NCBI RefSeq assembly: GCF_001905345.1
Contig: NZ_LFBV01000007.1
Span: 62,001-126,000 of the forward strand
Direction of reading: 5' to 3'
DNA from: Streptomyces uncialis
GTDB taxonomy: Bacteria; Actinomycetota; Actinomycetes; Streptomycetales; Streptomycetaceae
Length of the DNA: 64,000 nt
This document shows positions 23,701 through 31,084 of this stretch, piece after piece. The notes below the pieces were generated by a model, which saw only the letters and a list, made by a program, of their open reading frames with translations, did no database searches and was not told where the DNA came from. The translations under genes and the position numbers were made by a program. Each line of letters begins with the position of its first letter. Position 1 is the stretch's first letter.

Positions 23701-25094
23701 GTGTCAACGGTGGCCGCCGCATCGCGGCGGGCACCACGCTCACCCCGGGCCAGTCCGTCAGCTCGCCGTCCGCGACCCTCACCATGAGGGCGGACGGCGA
23801 CCTCGTCCTGACCTCCACCTCCAACCAGAAGCTCTGGTCCAGCGGCACGGCGGGCAACAACGGCGCCACGGCCCTCGTCCGCGGCGACGGCCACATCACC
23901 GTCAACTCCGCCGTCGGCGTGCTCCTCTGGTCCAGCGGACCGGCCACCGCGACCGGCGAGGGCTACGCACTGCTCCAGGACCGGGGCAACCTCGTCGTCC
24001 ACAACGCCAAGGGCCACTCCCTGTGGACCTCCGGCGGCGCACCCCGCCACGACCACAACCGCGACGGCCGCAGCGATGTGGCGGCCTGGTACGACTACGC
24101 CGACGGCAAGGACGCGCTGCTCACCTTCGACTCCCTGTCCGACGGGACGTTCACGAGCTGGCGCTCGGCGTGGACCGCCCCCGCGGGCGACTTCGACGCG
24201 GACAACATGAAGCGCGTGACCGGTGACTTCAACGGTGACGGCATCGGTGACGCGGCCGCCCTCTACGGGTACGTCGACGGCCGGGTCTCCCTGTGGACCT
24301 GGACCGGCAAACCCGACGGCACCTTCAACCGCCCCTTCCGGTCCTGGGACGTCAAACCCGGCCACTGGACCTTCCAGCGGATGACGCCCTACAGCGGTGA
24401 CTTCAATGGCGACGGACGCGACGACATAGCCGTCTGGTACGACTACCACGACGGCCGTGACACCGCCTTCGTCTTCAGTGCCACCGTGAAGGGCGGCTTC
24501 AACCATCCGGTGAACGCGTGGAGCGCGAGCTCCGGCTGGGAGCACTCCCGCTCCAAGGTCGTCACCGGCGACTTCAACGGCGACGGACGCGACGACCTCG
24601 CCGCGATGTACGACTATCCCGACGGCAGCGAGAAGCTCTGGACCTTCGCTGCCACCCCCACCGGATCCTTCGCCCGCACCGCCTCGTGGACCTCCACGAC
24701 CTGGGGCGACTGGAGCCGTACCACCCTGCACGCGGGCGACTTCAACGGCGACGGACGCGACGACATCGCCACCTGGTACGACTACGCCGACGGGCATGAC
24801 GCCGTCAACGTGTTCTCCGCCACCCCCAACGGCACCTTCACCGGCTACCACGAAGCCTGGACCAGCCCGGCCGGCACCTGGTACCGACCCCACCTCAAAC
24901 TCGTCATCGGCGACTACAACGGTGATGGACGCGACGACATCGGTGGCATGTACGGCTACAGCGACGGCAGCGTCCGTATGTACACCTGGACCGCGAAGGC
25001 CGACGGCAAGCTGAACGGGGCCGCGAACGGCTGGTCCGCGCCCACCGGCAACTGGACCTTCAGCCGCTCCGCGTTCCTGGAGCGGTACCCATAG
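20706..25094 (+). CDS. Large secreted protein: DNRLRE-like, B-lectin and VCBS/FG-GAP repeats
   Basis: This 1462-residue protein starts at ATG 20706 (AGGGAG 6 nt upstream; ATG 20703 and TTG 20679 are alternatives). A long arginine-rich n-region (RNRRRRFRRR) precedes a hydrophobic segment and an AxA-type cleavage region. Residues about 300-510 form a DNRLRE-like domain (ARVYQAFPTTSYWDAKGD, ISRSFFQLDTSGV). A fibronectin-like stretch with YSWKVRAKDGDG follows. Two FG-GAP/VCBS blocks (near 720-980 and 1120-1450, unit GDFNGDGRDDIA) flank a bulb-type lectin domain (TMRADGDLVLTSTSNQKLW, LLQDRGNLVVHNAKG). It carries no recognisable enzyme. It probably acts outside the cell as an adhesive, sugar- or wall-binding partner. 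Its position head-to-head with the RHS toxin suggests a shared role in toxin display or delivery (inference). Confidence 0.85.
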   Translation: MFISSRNRRRRFRRRPPWLYGLVVGALLASGAMPAVAAPAAERQAGAASSVPARSTDDGSVSEEDKALQDAIALGQPVELLSARTETSDTWVRPDGSFSVVRHGAPVRLWRNGAWVAADATLVFAADGSVVPKASRVDVTFSGGGTGPMLTGVKDGRTLSLTWTKPLPAPTLAGNVATYAEVLPGVDLQLKADVEGFSQLLVVKNAQAAAHPDLAQLRFTMATVGVTVTEDPNTGALEATDPAGQTVFTSPTPLMWDSTPPPTAPAARTLTATSTPQDTFEPGAGAKNAEMPTAVAGDTLTITPDQRLLTGASTTYPVYIDPSWAFGEWQHWARVYQAFPTTSYWDAKGDVRVGYESQTGGQDRISRSFFQLDTSGVRGAQIKSATFRIRNTWSWSCQKRAVQVWRVEDISKRTTWNHQPGQLGGTPLDTVTDAKGWGDGCPAGNLEFNATSAVRTAAAADDPSVTLGLYAADESDTFGWKRFDPKTARLEIDYNNPPKTPTGLGTNPRTSCANGGVIGNAQVSVYAKIDDPEAGMLTAQFQVVRTDLPERPVVLSRELSVAKGRHATLVLPATSVPTGTYSWKVRAKDGDGATSAWSATCAFSMDRTRPASPPGITSRGNAYPNGDNGWPNPTGPARAQTEFVFSSGGVTDVASYHWWTSGDSEVQETPVGAPSAFVTPPSYGPHMIHAYSVDRAGNRSDTATYLYYANRSRERDKPGDLNGDGYKDIWSTDANGTLLTYAGEGNREFSSATHGGGTFPGRQVAFHGDWISEDGHNDLISLEHNANDNTNQLKVYKSSGRGTIDREDYLRLRARSAALEHWRTAEQIATADLNADGKPDILVKQGKRLWLYYGNRTVHLDTGRAPVLVGETDWDQFTPVLPGDLNKDDVPDLLLRHNASGDVYRAYGKKGPHGALDTATWGAAGTRVRIATGMFPASTHPSIGTSGDLDGDDTPDGSNDGDGIPDIWVRKADNTLNGHRGIRTGDDYTGIGSAYLIDGVNGGRRIAAGTTLTPGQSVSSPSATLTMRADGDLVLTSTSNQKLWSSGTAGNNGATALVRGDGHITVNSAVGVLLWSSGPATATGEGYALLQDRGNLVVHNAKGHSLWTSGGAPRHDHNRDGRSDVAAWYDYADGKDALLTFDSLSDGTFTSWRSAWTAPAGDFDADNMKRVTGDFNGDGIGDAAALYGYVDGRVSLWTWTGKPDGTFNRPFRSWDVKPGHWTFQRMTPYSGDFNGDGRDDIAVWYDYHDGRDTAFVFSATVKGGFNHPVNAWSASSGWEHSRSKVVTGDFNGDGRDDLAAMYDYPDGSEKLWTFAATPTGSFARTASWTSTTWGDWSRTTLHAGDFNGDGRDDIATWYDYADGHDAVNVFSATPNGTFTGYHEAWTSPAGTWYRPHLKLVIGDYNGDGRDDIGGMYGYSDGSVRMYTWTAKADGKLNGAANGWSAPTGNWTFSRSAFLERYP

Positions 25095-25095
25095 G

Positions 25096-25121
25096 TGTAT
25101 TGCCTCGGGAGGTTGTGGACG
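25096..25121 (+). repeat. Left terminal inverted repeat of IS481-family element
   Basis: It begins TGTATTGCC and ends GAGGTTGTGGACG. It matches the reverse complement of the right end at 21 of 26 positions. Confidence 0.7.
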
Positions 25122-25158
25122 GGTGATGGAGGTCTCGGCTGAGGGATCTTGAACGGGT

Positions 25159-25216
25159 GAGGGCCTTCCGGTTCGGTGTGGATTGCGACGTCCACACCGA
25201 GCGACAGAAGGCCCTC
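25159..25216. terminator. Hairpin just upstream of the transposase start
   Basis: Two nested perfect arms, GAGGGCCTT/AAGGCCCTC (25159-25167 with 25208-25216) and GGTGTGGA/TCCACACC (25175-25182 with 25191-25198), end directly at the transposase ATG (25217). A hairpin inside the IS end can block read-through from outside promoters into the transposase, which is its likely role (inference). Confidence 0.6.
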
Positions 25217-25303
25217 ATGCCCCACCGTAATGCACCCCTGACCGAGACCGGGCGCCTACGTCTGGCCCACTGCGTGGTCAAGGGCGGCTGGCCCCTGCGC
25301 CGG
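25217..25303 (+). pseudogene. IS481-family transposase, 5' fragment
   Basis: The fragment encodes 29 residues beginning MPHRNAPLTETGRLRLA and ending GWPLRR, the N-terminal start of a typical actinomycete IS481 transposase (first helix of the HTH). Beyond 25303 the frame runs into unrelated sequence and stops. The matching remainder begins at 26626 with AAERPQVSPTTAQRW. Confidence 0.75.
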
Positions 25304-25333
25304 GACCCCGGGGAATTGCATCAAGTGCATGAT

Positions 25334-25360
25334 CAGCACAGGGGGTCTGCCCCTGTGCTG
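25334..25360. other. Perfect 11-bp hairpin near left junction of the insert
   Basis: CAGCACAGGGG (25334-25344) pairs perfectly with CCCCTGTGCTG (25350-25360) around a 5-nt loop. It lies 31 bp inside the DNA that splits the transposase. No gene needs a terminator here, so it may be a recombination or termination structure of the inserted DNA. Its function is unknown. Confidence 0.5.
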
Positions 25361-25561
25361 CGGGAAGTGTGGCGCTGCTCGTCCTGCTGACGCTCCAGGG
25401 TGATCGCTTGCTCTGACCTGGTGGTTGGCTTTAGACAGTCATTAGATGCATGATTCTGCCCTCTGGCGAGAGAGGGCGGCGAGTGTCCGACGGCACGCGT
25501 GAAATCGCGGGTTCGGCTCGGCTGGAGCTGGTTTCCGGGGTGCGCCTGCTGCATCCCGAGA

Positions 25562-25899
25562 GTGCCCCCGCCCCTTGACGATCTGATCCTCCAACTCGTT
25601 GACATCGCCAACGACCAGCACACGGCGACGTCGAACGAGCTCAATAAGCCCTGGCTCTTCCCGACCCAGCGGCCCGGACAGCACCTGACCAGCAAGCGCC
25701 TCAACGCTCGGCTGCGAAGGATCGGCTCCCACCCGAATCCGGACGATGCGCGGCCCTGCTCGACATCTGCACCACAACGCCGCCGGTCATTCTCGAACGC
25801 CTCCTCGGCGTCAGCGCCCCGGCTGCCGAGCGCTGGTCGGCCGGAGCCGTCAGGACCGCCTACGCGGCCGAGGCTGCAGGTCGTTCCCCGCTTGGTTGA
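25562..25899 (+). pseudogene. Frameshifted C-terminal relic of a site-specific integrase-like protein
   Basis: One frame reads LDDLILQLVDIANDQHTAT...KPWLFPTQRPGQHL...KRLNARLRRIG up to about 25751. A single missing base near 25752 shifts the continuation (LLDICTTTPPVILERLL, then GVSAPAAERWSAGAVRTAY) into another frame, which ends at TGA 25897-25899. The joined sequence resembles the C-terminal tail of actinomycete tyrosine-recombinase-like proteins. It lacks the N-terminal and catalytic portions and is non-functional. Confidence 0.55.
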
Positions 25900-25973
25900 G
25901 CGACAGACGAATGCGTCGTATCGGCGGGTTGACCTCGGTGATCCGCGCGAAACTACCGACAAATACGTGAGAG

Positions 25974-26549
25974 TCATGCAGGAAGGAGCTGGACGACCCC
26001 CACCCACGGGAAGTCGCCCGTCTTATGAGTCGCGCGAACGCTCCAGCGTCCTGCGGGCACAGGAACCTGGGCCTGCTCCGGGAGACCTCCCTGGTCCGGG
26101 TACTCCACAGCGAGGTCCGCTCCGGCTACGGCGGAGTCCAGGAGAACCGCCGACCCATCGGTCTCCCACACCCCACAGTCCTCCCAGTCGGTGGCGGGAT
26201 CGTCCAAGACGGTCCTCGCGGCCTCAAGGAGCTCGGCATCTGAATCAGCGGCGAGCCACCGCACGAAGACGTTCTGTTCGGAGAGGTAGCAAGTCGTGGC
26301 TGGTTCGTCCGCCAACACCAACCCCGAGGCCTCCACACCAACGCCGACGATCCCGGCCCAGCCCTCTACGTCGCATGCGCGGTCGTAATCGTCGGCAACC
26401 TCAGTCCCGCCGACGATGATCCCGTCCTCCGTGCAGCCACCCCACTGGTCCACAGCAGAGGTCGGGATAACGATCAAGGGGCCACCCATCGACCGCACCC
26501 AAGCGAGGTCGGCGTGGAGGTATCGAGAGCTGTTGCGAGACGTCGTCAT
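25974..26549 (-). CDS. Orphan Imm21-type immunity protein inside a split IS
   Basis: This 191-residue cytoplasmic protein starts at ATG 26549 (MTTSRNSSRYLHADLAW). It shows the hallmarks I associate with the Imm21 immunity family of polymorphic toxin systems: WVRSMGGPLIVIP near the N-terminus, then WGGC, YDRACDVEGWAGIVGVG, VLADEPATTCYL, FVRWLAADSDAEL, and a C-terminal VRATHKTGDFPWVGVVQLLP. No toxin gene adjoins it, and the RHS toxin at 13.6-20.3 kb already has its own immunity gene. It may protect against toxins of other strains or have lost its partner. It sits antisense to the IS481 transposase, whose gene it and an integrase relic interrupt. The frame is intact and carries no frameshift, suggesting recent arrival or selection. 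The family assignment is from memory. Confidence 0.75.
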   Translation of the reverse strand: MTTSRNSSRYLHADLAWVRSMGGPLIVIPTSAVDQWGGCTEDGIIVGGTEVADDYDRACDVEGWAGIVGVGVEASGLVLADEPATTCYLSEQNVFVRWLAADSDAELLEAARTVLDDPATDWEDCGVWETDGSAVLLDSAVAGADLAVEYPDQGGLPEQAQVPVPAGRWSVRATHKTGDFPWVGVVQLLPA

Positions 26550-27461
26550 GCGATCAGTCTGCACACTCCCACCGACAGCGGCTGGGGAGCTATTCCGCAC
26601 CAGCCAATATCCGAACCTACCGACAGCCGCCGAACGTCCCCAGGTCTCGCCCACCACTGCCCAGCGCTGGGCCGCCCGCTACCGGAGTCTGGGCGAGGCG
26701 GGCATGAGCGACCACTCCTCCCGCCCGCACCACAGCCCCCGGCGGACACCGACCCGCACCGAGCGCCGGATCATCAAGGTCCGGCTCCTGCGCCGGTGGG
26801 GACCGGCCCGCATCACCCATCTCCTCGGCCTGGGCCCCTCCACCGTCCACCGCGTGCTCGTCCGCTACGGCCTGGCCCGCCTCACCCACCTCGATCGGGC
26901 CACCGGACGGGTCATACGCCGCTACGAACGCGACCGGCCCGGCGAACTCGTCCACGTCGACATCAAGAAACTCGGCAACATCCCCGACGGCGGCGGCCAC
27001 AAGGCCCTCGGCCGCCCGGCAGGCCACAAGAACCGCACCGGGACCGGCTACAGCTACATCCACACCGCCGTCGACGACCACTCCCGCCTCGCCTACAGCG
27101 AGATCCTCACCGACGAGAAGAAGGAGACCGCCACCGCCTTCTGGACCCGGGCCCACACCTACTTCGCCACCTGTGGGATCACCGTCGAACGCGTCCTGAC
27201 CGACAACGGGGCCTGCTACAGGTCCCACGCCTGTCGGGACACACTCGCGGAGGCCGGGATCACCCACAAGCGCACCCGGCCCTACCGGCCCCAGACCAAC
27301 GGCAAGGTCGAACGACTGAACAGGACCCTGCTCGACGAGTGGGCCTACGCCCGCCCCTACCGCTCAGAACAGGAACGACGCGACGCCTTCCCCGGATGGC
27401 TGCACACCTGCAATCACCACCGCGGACACACCGCGCTCGCAGGCAAACCACCCGCCAGTCA

Positions 27462-27487
27462 CGTCCCCAACCTCACAGGGCAGTACA
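27462..27487 (-). repeat. Right terminal inverted repeat of IS481-family element
   Basis: Read on the - strand it begins TGTACTGCC and continues GAGGTTGGGGACG, matching the left end at 21 of 26 positions. It overlaps the last codons of the transposase (NLTGQY), as is common in compact IS481 elements. Confidence 0.7.
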
Positions 27488-27530
27488 ACCTAGGGACTCC
27501 GGGGATACGACCTGGAGCGCCCAACGAGAA

Positions 27531-27559
27531 GGCGGCCGGCCGTCGTGTGGCCGGCCGCC
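27531..27559. terminator. Perfect inverted repeat between IS481 relic and FG-GAP gene
   Basis: GGCGGCCGGCC (27531-27541) pairs with GGCCGGCCGCC (27549-27559) across a 7-nt loop. It sits 21 bp beyond the 3' end of the - strand FG-GAP gene and is its probable terminator. Confidence 0.6.
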
Positions 27560-27579
27560 CCCCGGGCCCTGCGCCGTGA

Positions 27580-28944
27580 CTACCAGTTGGTGCCGATCTG
27601 GACCCGTGTGTTCTCCTCGAACCCCGGCCCGGAGTAGCGGAAGAGCTTCTGAGTGGCCGTCTCGACCGCGAGGAGGTCGGGGACGCCGTCGCCGGTGAGG
27701 TCGCCGATGCCGGCGAGGTTGATCATCGCGTCCCAGCCGTCGCCGAGCTTCACTTTCGTTGCGCCGCCGTAACCGGGGCCGGAGTGGCGGAAGAGTTCCC
27801 CGGTCTGGGCGTGGACCGCGAGGATGTCCGCGATACCGTCGCCCGTCTGGTCGCCCACGCCGACGACCGTGTCATAGATGTTCCAGCCGTGGCCGATCTT
27901 GGCCCGGGTGGAACCACCGTATCCGGGGCCCGCGTAGCGGTAGAGGTCGCCGGTGGAACGTTCGATCGCGATGACATCGGGGGCACCGTCGCCCGTCTGG
28001 TCGCCCACGGCGGTCACCTGGGCCATGGAGTCCCAGCCGTGGCCGATCTGGACCCGGGTGGAGCCGCCGAACCCGGGGCCGGAGTAGCGGTACAGATCAC
28101 CCGTGCCCGCCTCCACTGCGAGGATGTCCGACACTCCGTCACCCGTCAGATCACCCACCCCGGCGATGTCGCTGATGGATGTCCACCCGTGGCCGATCTT
28201 CACCCGGGTGCCGCCACCGTACGACGGTCCGGAGTAGCGGTACAGATCACCGGTGGCGGTCTCCACCGCGATCACGTCGGGAGCCCCGTCGCCGTTGAGA
28301 TCACCGGCCGGGGTGATGTTGGTCATGCCCTTGTCAGGGATGACCACGGGTATCTCGATCACCCTGTTGAAGCGGTACGGCTTGAATCGGCCGAGCGTGA
28401 TGAGATTGGCGGAGTACTGGGTCCGGTGGGCCACCGTGCCGGGCCCGGCCAGCTCGATGACGGTCGCGCTGGTCCGCAGGGCGTCGGTCCATTCCACGAA
28501 GACCGCCGCACGGCCCATGCCATTGCTGAGCGCGTCCCCGGGCTGGAGCTCGTCGACACCGCCCAGCCTGGTGGAGTGGTGGGGCAGCGTCCGCGGGGTG
28601 GCGCTGGTGCCGAGCCGCCAGGCCATCGAGACAAGACCGCCGCTGTCGGTGCGGTACGGACGGCCGTGCAGGTCGCCGCGATAGGCGGTCCGGTCGTAGG
28701 GCACCTGCTGATTGACCCAGTACTGGGCGCGGTTGATGATGTTCTGACGTGTTATCGGCCCGCCCACGAACGGAGGGATGGTCACGTTCGCCGGACGGGC
28801 CGCCGTCGGTGTCCCGGCCGGGTCCGCCGTGGCGGGCGATGCCTGTACGGGGGCCGTCAGGCCGAGGACGGCGGAGGCGAGCGCGACGGTGACGGCCGCG
28901 AAGCGGACGGGGACACGCGGGATTCGTCGTACTGACCACGACAT
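27580..28944 (-). CDS. Secreted NlpC/P60-like protein with Cys-to-Ser change, plus FG-GAP repeats
   Basis: This 454-residue protein starts at ATG 28944 with GGGAG 8 nt upstream. It has a signal peptide with an AAVTVALASAVLGLTAPVQA core. Residues about 60-160 resemble the NlpC/P60 fold of secreted actinomycete proteins (INRAQYWVNQQVPYD, then LQPGDAL). The motif normally read as TDCSGxVSMAW is TDSGGLVSMAW here, with Ser at residue 101 where the catalytic Cys belongs. Six FG-GAP-like repeats follow, with unit VGDLTGDGVPDxLAVExxTGDLYRYSGPG and each ending in a GHGW-type turn; they probably form a small beta-propeller. Without the Cys it is unlikely to cut peptidoglycan and may be a binding protein. 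The gene sits 3' to 3' with the IS481 relic and in the same accessory region as the larger VCBS protein. Confidence 0.8.
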   Translation of the reverse strand: MSWSVRRIPRVPVRFAAVTVALASAVLGLTAPVQASPATADPAGTPTAARPANVTIPPFVGGPITRQNIINRAQYWVNQQVPYDRTAYRGDLHGRPYRTDSGGLVSMAWRLGTSATPRTLPHHSTRLGGVDELQPGDALSNGMGRAAVFVEWTDALRTSATVIELAGPGTVAHRTQYSANLITLGRFKPYRFNRVIEIPVVIPDKGMTNITPAGDLNGDGAPDVIAVETATGDLYRYSGPSYGGGTRVKIGHGWTSISDIAGVGDLTGDGVSDILAVEAGTGDLYRYSGPGFGGSTRVQIGHGWDSMAQVTAVGDQTGDGAPDVIAIERSTGDLYRYAGPGYGGSTRAKIGHGWNIYDTVVGVGDQTGDGIADILAVHAQTGELFRHSGPGYGGATKVKLGDGWDAMINLAGIGDLTGDGVPDLLAVETATQKLFRYSGPGFEENTRVQIGTNW

Positions 28945-29493
28945 GGTGAGAACTCCCAGGGTGAGAGGAATCGGGTGGCGGGCAGGCTTCGGCACACCCC
29001 GGCAGGCGGGGTGAGTCGGCATACCGCCGGGAAAAGGAAAGTGGGGCCATCCCCACGACGGGCACGCGCTCGCGGCGGTCGGCGCTACCACGAGCGGTCG
29101 CGGAAGCGTTCGTACCCAGAGGGCTGGTGGTCTGACGAGTGGTACGGAGAGGGGGCGGCGGTCCTCCCGGGCCGCAGCCCGGAGCTGACGCCCTACCGGT
29201 GTGCGCGGCGGATCACGCGACGGGTGCCCTGGTGCTCGTGACGCGGTCGGGCGGCTGCTCCCTGTGGGCCTGCCCGGTCTTCCCCGCCCGCGCGCTTCCC
29301 GTCCCCCCGGCACATCTCCCGCGCATCATCAATAAACCCCCTACAGCCGGTTCAACGCCTTGCCCGGGTTGGCCCGGCAGGTCAGGACCATTGTGCCGAG
29401 CCCGTGCGGGGGGAGACATGACGATCTGTGCAGAGTTGGCGACTGTCGCGGGCGCGCACGGTGTCGCCGTCATGGGGGGTGTCGGAGGCGCGT
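28945..29493. other. Intergenic stretch, no gene seen
   Basis: These 549 bp lie between the start of the FG-GAP gene and the end of the TetR gene. They must hold the promoter of the FG-GAP gene. I see no coding frame with recognisable content, RNA gene or strong hairpin. Confidence 0.4.
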
Positions 29494-30270
29494 CTACGTA
29501 TCACCGAGCGATGTCCGCGCGTGTTCGTCCACCAGGGCCTCCACACCGTCCAGGATGCGGGCCATGCCGAAGGTGAACTCGTGGTCGGGATCGCCTGTCT
29601 CGAAGAGCACCCCTGAGCGCAGGAACCGTGCCACCCGGGGGTGGTGTGCCGGGTCCGCGACGCGTTCCACGGTTCGGACGTACCGGCGCATGGCTTCCTC
29701 CGGGTCGAGGCCGGAGGCGGCGACGGCGGCGCCCAGGTCTGCCGCGACGGATGCCTCGTGGCGGACGAATCCACCGATCAGCATGATCACGGAAATCTGT
29801 TCCCCGTCGTCGAGCGGTGTGTCCGCGAGCGCGTCGAGTCCACGCTCCCACCAGGCGACGGAGTTGGGGGTGAGGGGCGGTCCCGTGATGGGGAGCCGGA
29901 GCATCCATGGATGGCGGTGGACGGTTGCCCGCTGCGCGGTCGCCCAGGTGAGCAGGGCATCCCGCCAGCCGGTCCCGGGGGGTGGCGGCGGAGGCGGCGG
30001 GCCGACGGCGGCCTCCTGCATGAGGAGGTACAGCTCGTCCCTGGCGGCGACATAGCGGTAGAGGGACATCGTCGAGGTCCCCAGTTCCTTGGCGACACGG
30101 ACCATGGACACCGAGTCCAGGCCCTCTCGCGCGGCGAGGTCCACGGCGGTGCTGACGATCCGGTCGATCCTCAGCACCGGTTTGCGACCTCTCGAGGGGC
30201 GTTCGCGCATTCCCCAGGCCGCCTCGGCGCTGGCGGGCAGCCAACTGTCGGCGCCGTCGCTGCCGTTCAT
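29494..30270 (-). CDS. TetR-family transcriptional regulator
   Basis: This 258-residue protein has its TetR HTH at about residues 30-80: VLRIDRIVSTAVDLAAREG, then SMVRVAKELGTSTMSLYRYV, then ARDELYLLM. A proline run (residues about 90-97) precedes a C-terminal ligand/dimer domain with WRDALLTWATAQRATVHRHPW and WWERGLDALADTPL, the type often annotated TetR_C_33. The upstream 39-bp double palindrome (30317-30355) is its likely operator, so it is probably autoregulated. TetR repressors normally control a divergent transporter or oxidoreductase. Here the divergent position has a perfect ribosome binding site but only a decayed frame, so the target may have been lost. Confidence 0.9.
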   Translation of the reverse strand: MNGSDGADSWLPASAEAAWGMRERPSRGRKPVLRIDRIVSTAVDLAAREGLDSVSMVRVAKELGTSTMSLYRYVAARDELYLLMQEAAVGPPPPPPPPGTGWRDALLTWATAQRATVHRHPWMLRLPITGPPLTPNSVAWWERGLDALADTPLDDGEQISVIMLIGGFVRHEASVAADLGAAVAASGLDPEEAMRRYVRTVERVADPAHHPRVARFLRSGVLFETGDPDHEFTFGMARILDGVEALVDEHARTSLGDT

Positions 30271-30316
30271 ACCGCCCGCCCTTCGCCGTGCTCCGTCTTG
30301 ACGGTCATCCTAGTAA

Positions 30317-30355
30317 TGCGTAAGCCTTACACAATATTGCGTAAGGCTTACACAA
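30317..30355. promoter_or_regulatory. Probable TetR operator: two tandem palindromes
   Basis: TGCGTAAGCCTTACACA and TGCGTAAGGCTTACACA lie side by side, each centred on the inverted repeat GTAAG(C/G)CTTAC. They sit 47 bp upstream of the TetR start and immediately before an AAAGGAGG sequence on the other strand. Two adjacent sites fit cooperative binding of two repressor dimers (inference). Confidence 0.75.
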
Positions 30356-30652
30356 AGGAGGGCCTCTTGCGCGATCCGTCCGTCGTAGCCGTGCCGTGGG
30401 TGGTGAAGCCCTCCGCTCGCACCGTCCCGGTCGGCGGCGGAATCGACTCCGCACGCGTGCCCGGCATCGCCGTCGCGTTCCTCGGTACGGACGGCGCCGG
30501 GGAGACATCAGCGTCCCGGACCCACGCCTGCCGTTCCGGCTCACGAGCGCGCGACCGCGAGTCCACGCATCCCGATGCCCGGCCGTACGGCTGCCACGCG
30601 CAGCGCGCCCCGTTAGGACTGAGGCACACCACCCCTGACCCAGGAGCCCGGC
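30356..30652 (+). other. Relic of the gene divergent from TetR
   Basis: AAAGGAGG (near 30354-30361) is followed 5-6 nt later by TTG 30367 and codons reading MRDPSVVAVPWVVK. The frame then loses any recognisable protein character and runs out of phase into the AraC gene. It looks like the translation start of a deleted or decayed TetR target gene. I cannot name the original product. Confidence 0.35.
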
Positions 30653-31084
30653 ATGAACTGGAACACCGCCTCCCAGACCACCCCCGTCCACGGAACCCCC
30701 TCCTGCCCCGCGGATCCCTCCGGCCCCGATCTGCTGCACCGCATCGACGCCTACATCGACCGGAACCTGTCCGACCCCCAGCTCAGCCCCCGGACCGTCG
30801 CCGCCGACCACCATGTCTCCCTGCGCATGCTCTACGCCTTGTTCGACGCCCGCGACATGAGCGTCGCCGCCTCCATACGCCGACGGCGCCTGGAACGCTG
30901 CCGCGCCGACCTCGCCCGGTCCCCGCTGCCCGTCCATGTAATCGCCGCGCGCTGGGGGTTCACCAGCTCAACCGTCTTCAGCCGGGCGTTCCGCGAGGTC
31001 TACGGCACGTCACCCACCGCCTTCCGCAGGGCGATGTACGACGGAGCGCGAGGCGTGGGTGGCCACTCGGCCTCATGGGTGTGA
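30653..31084 (+). CDS. AraC-type HTH protein, probably a C-terminal fragment
   Basis: This 143-residue protein starts at ATG 30653 with AGGAG just upstream. It contains a complete double-HTH AraC domain: DLLHRIDAYIDRNLSDPQL, then TVAADHHVSLRMLYALF, then ASIRRRRLERCRADLA, and WGFTSSTVFSRAFREVYGTSP. Actinomycete relatives are usually about 300 residues, with an N-terminal AraC-binding-like domain that is absent here. It may bind DNA without sensing a ligand, or be a truncated remnant. No obvious target gene survives nearby. Confidence 0.75.
   Translation: MNWNTASQTTPVHGTPSCPADPSGPDLLHRIDAYIDRNLSDPQLSPRTVAADHHVSLRMLYALFDARDMSVAASIRRRRLERCRADLARSPLPVHVIAARWGFTSSTVFSRAFREVYGTSPTAFRRAMYDGARGVGGHSASWV

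Larger units (their letters stand above)
25096..27487 (+). mobile_element. IS481-family insertion sequence interrupted by about 1.3 kb of foreign DNA
   Basis: The ends are imperfect terminal inverted repeats beginning TGTA (25096-25121 and 27462-27487, 21 of 26 positions identical). The transposase reading frame is broken after residue 29 (25303) and resumes at 26626. The 1322 bp between carry an integrase relic and an Imm21-type immunity gene. Rejoining 25303 to 26626 would give a nearly complete IS481 transposase. No clear target duplication was seen; ATAG lies just left of the element and CTAG just right. Confidence 0.75.
26626..27579 (+). pseudogene. IS481-family transposase, main 3' portion (catalytic DDE core)
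   Basis: From AAERPQVSPTTAQRW (26626) the frame encodes the second HTH half and a complete rve integrase core. The DDE residues are visible in HVDIKKLGN, YIHTAVDDHSRLAY, VLTDNGACYRS and RPYRPQTNGKVERLNRTL. The N-terminal 29 residues are stranded at 25217-25303. In this copy the frame also runs about 30 codons past the right inverted repeat (27487) to TGA 27577-27579, so the normal stop after GQYN is missing. Without its first HTH helix and native start it should be inactive, though upstream in-frame starts could still produce a fused protein. Confidence 0.8.
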
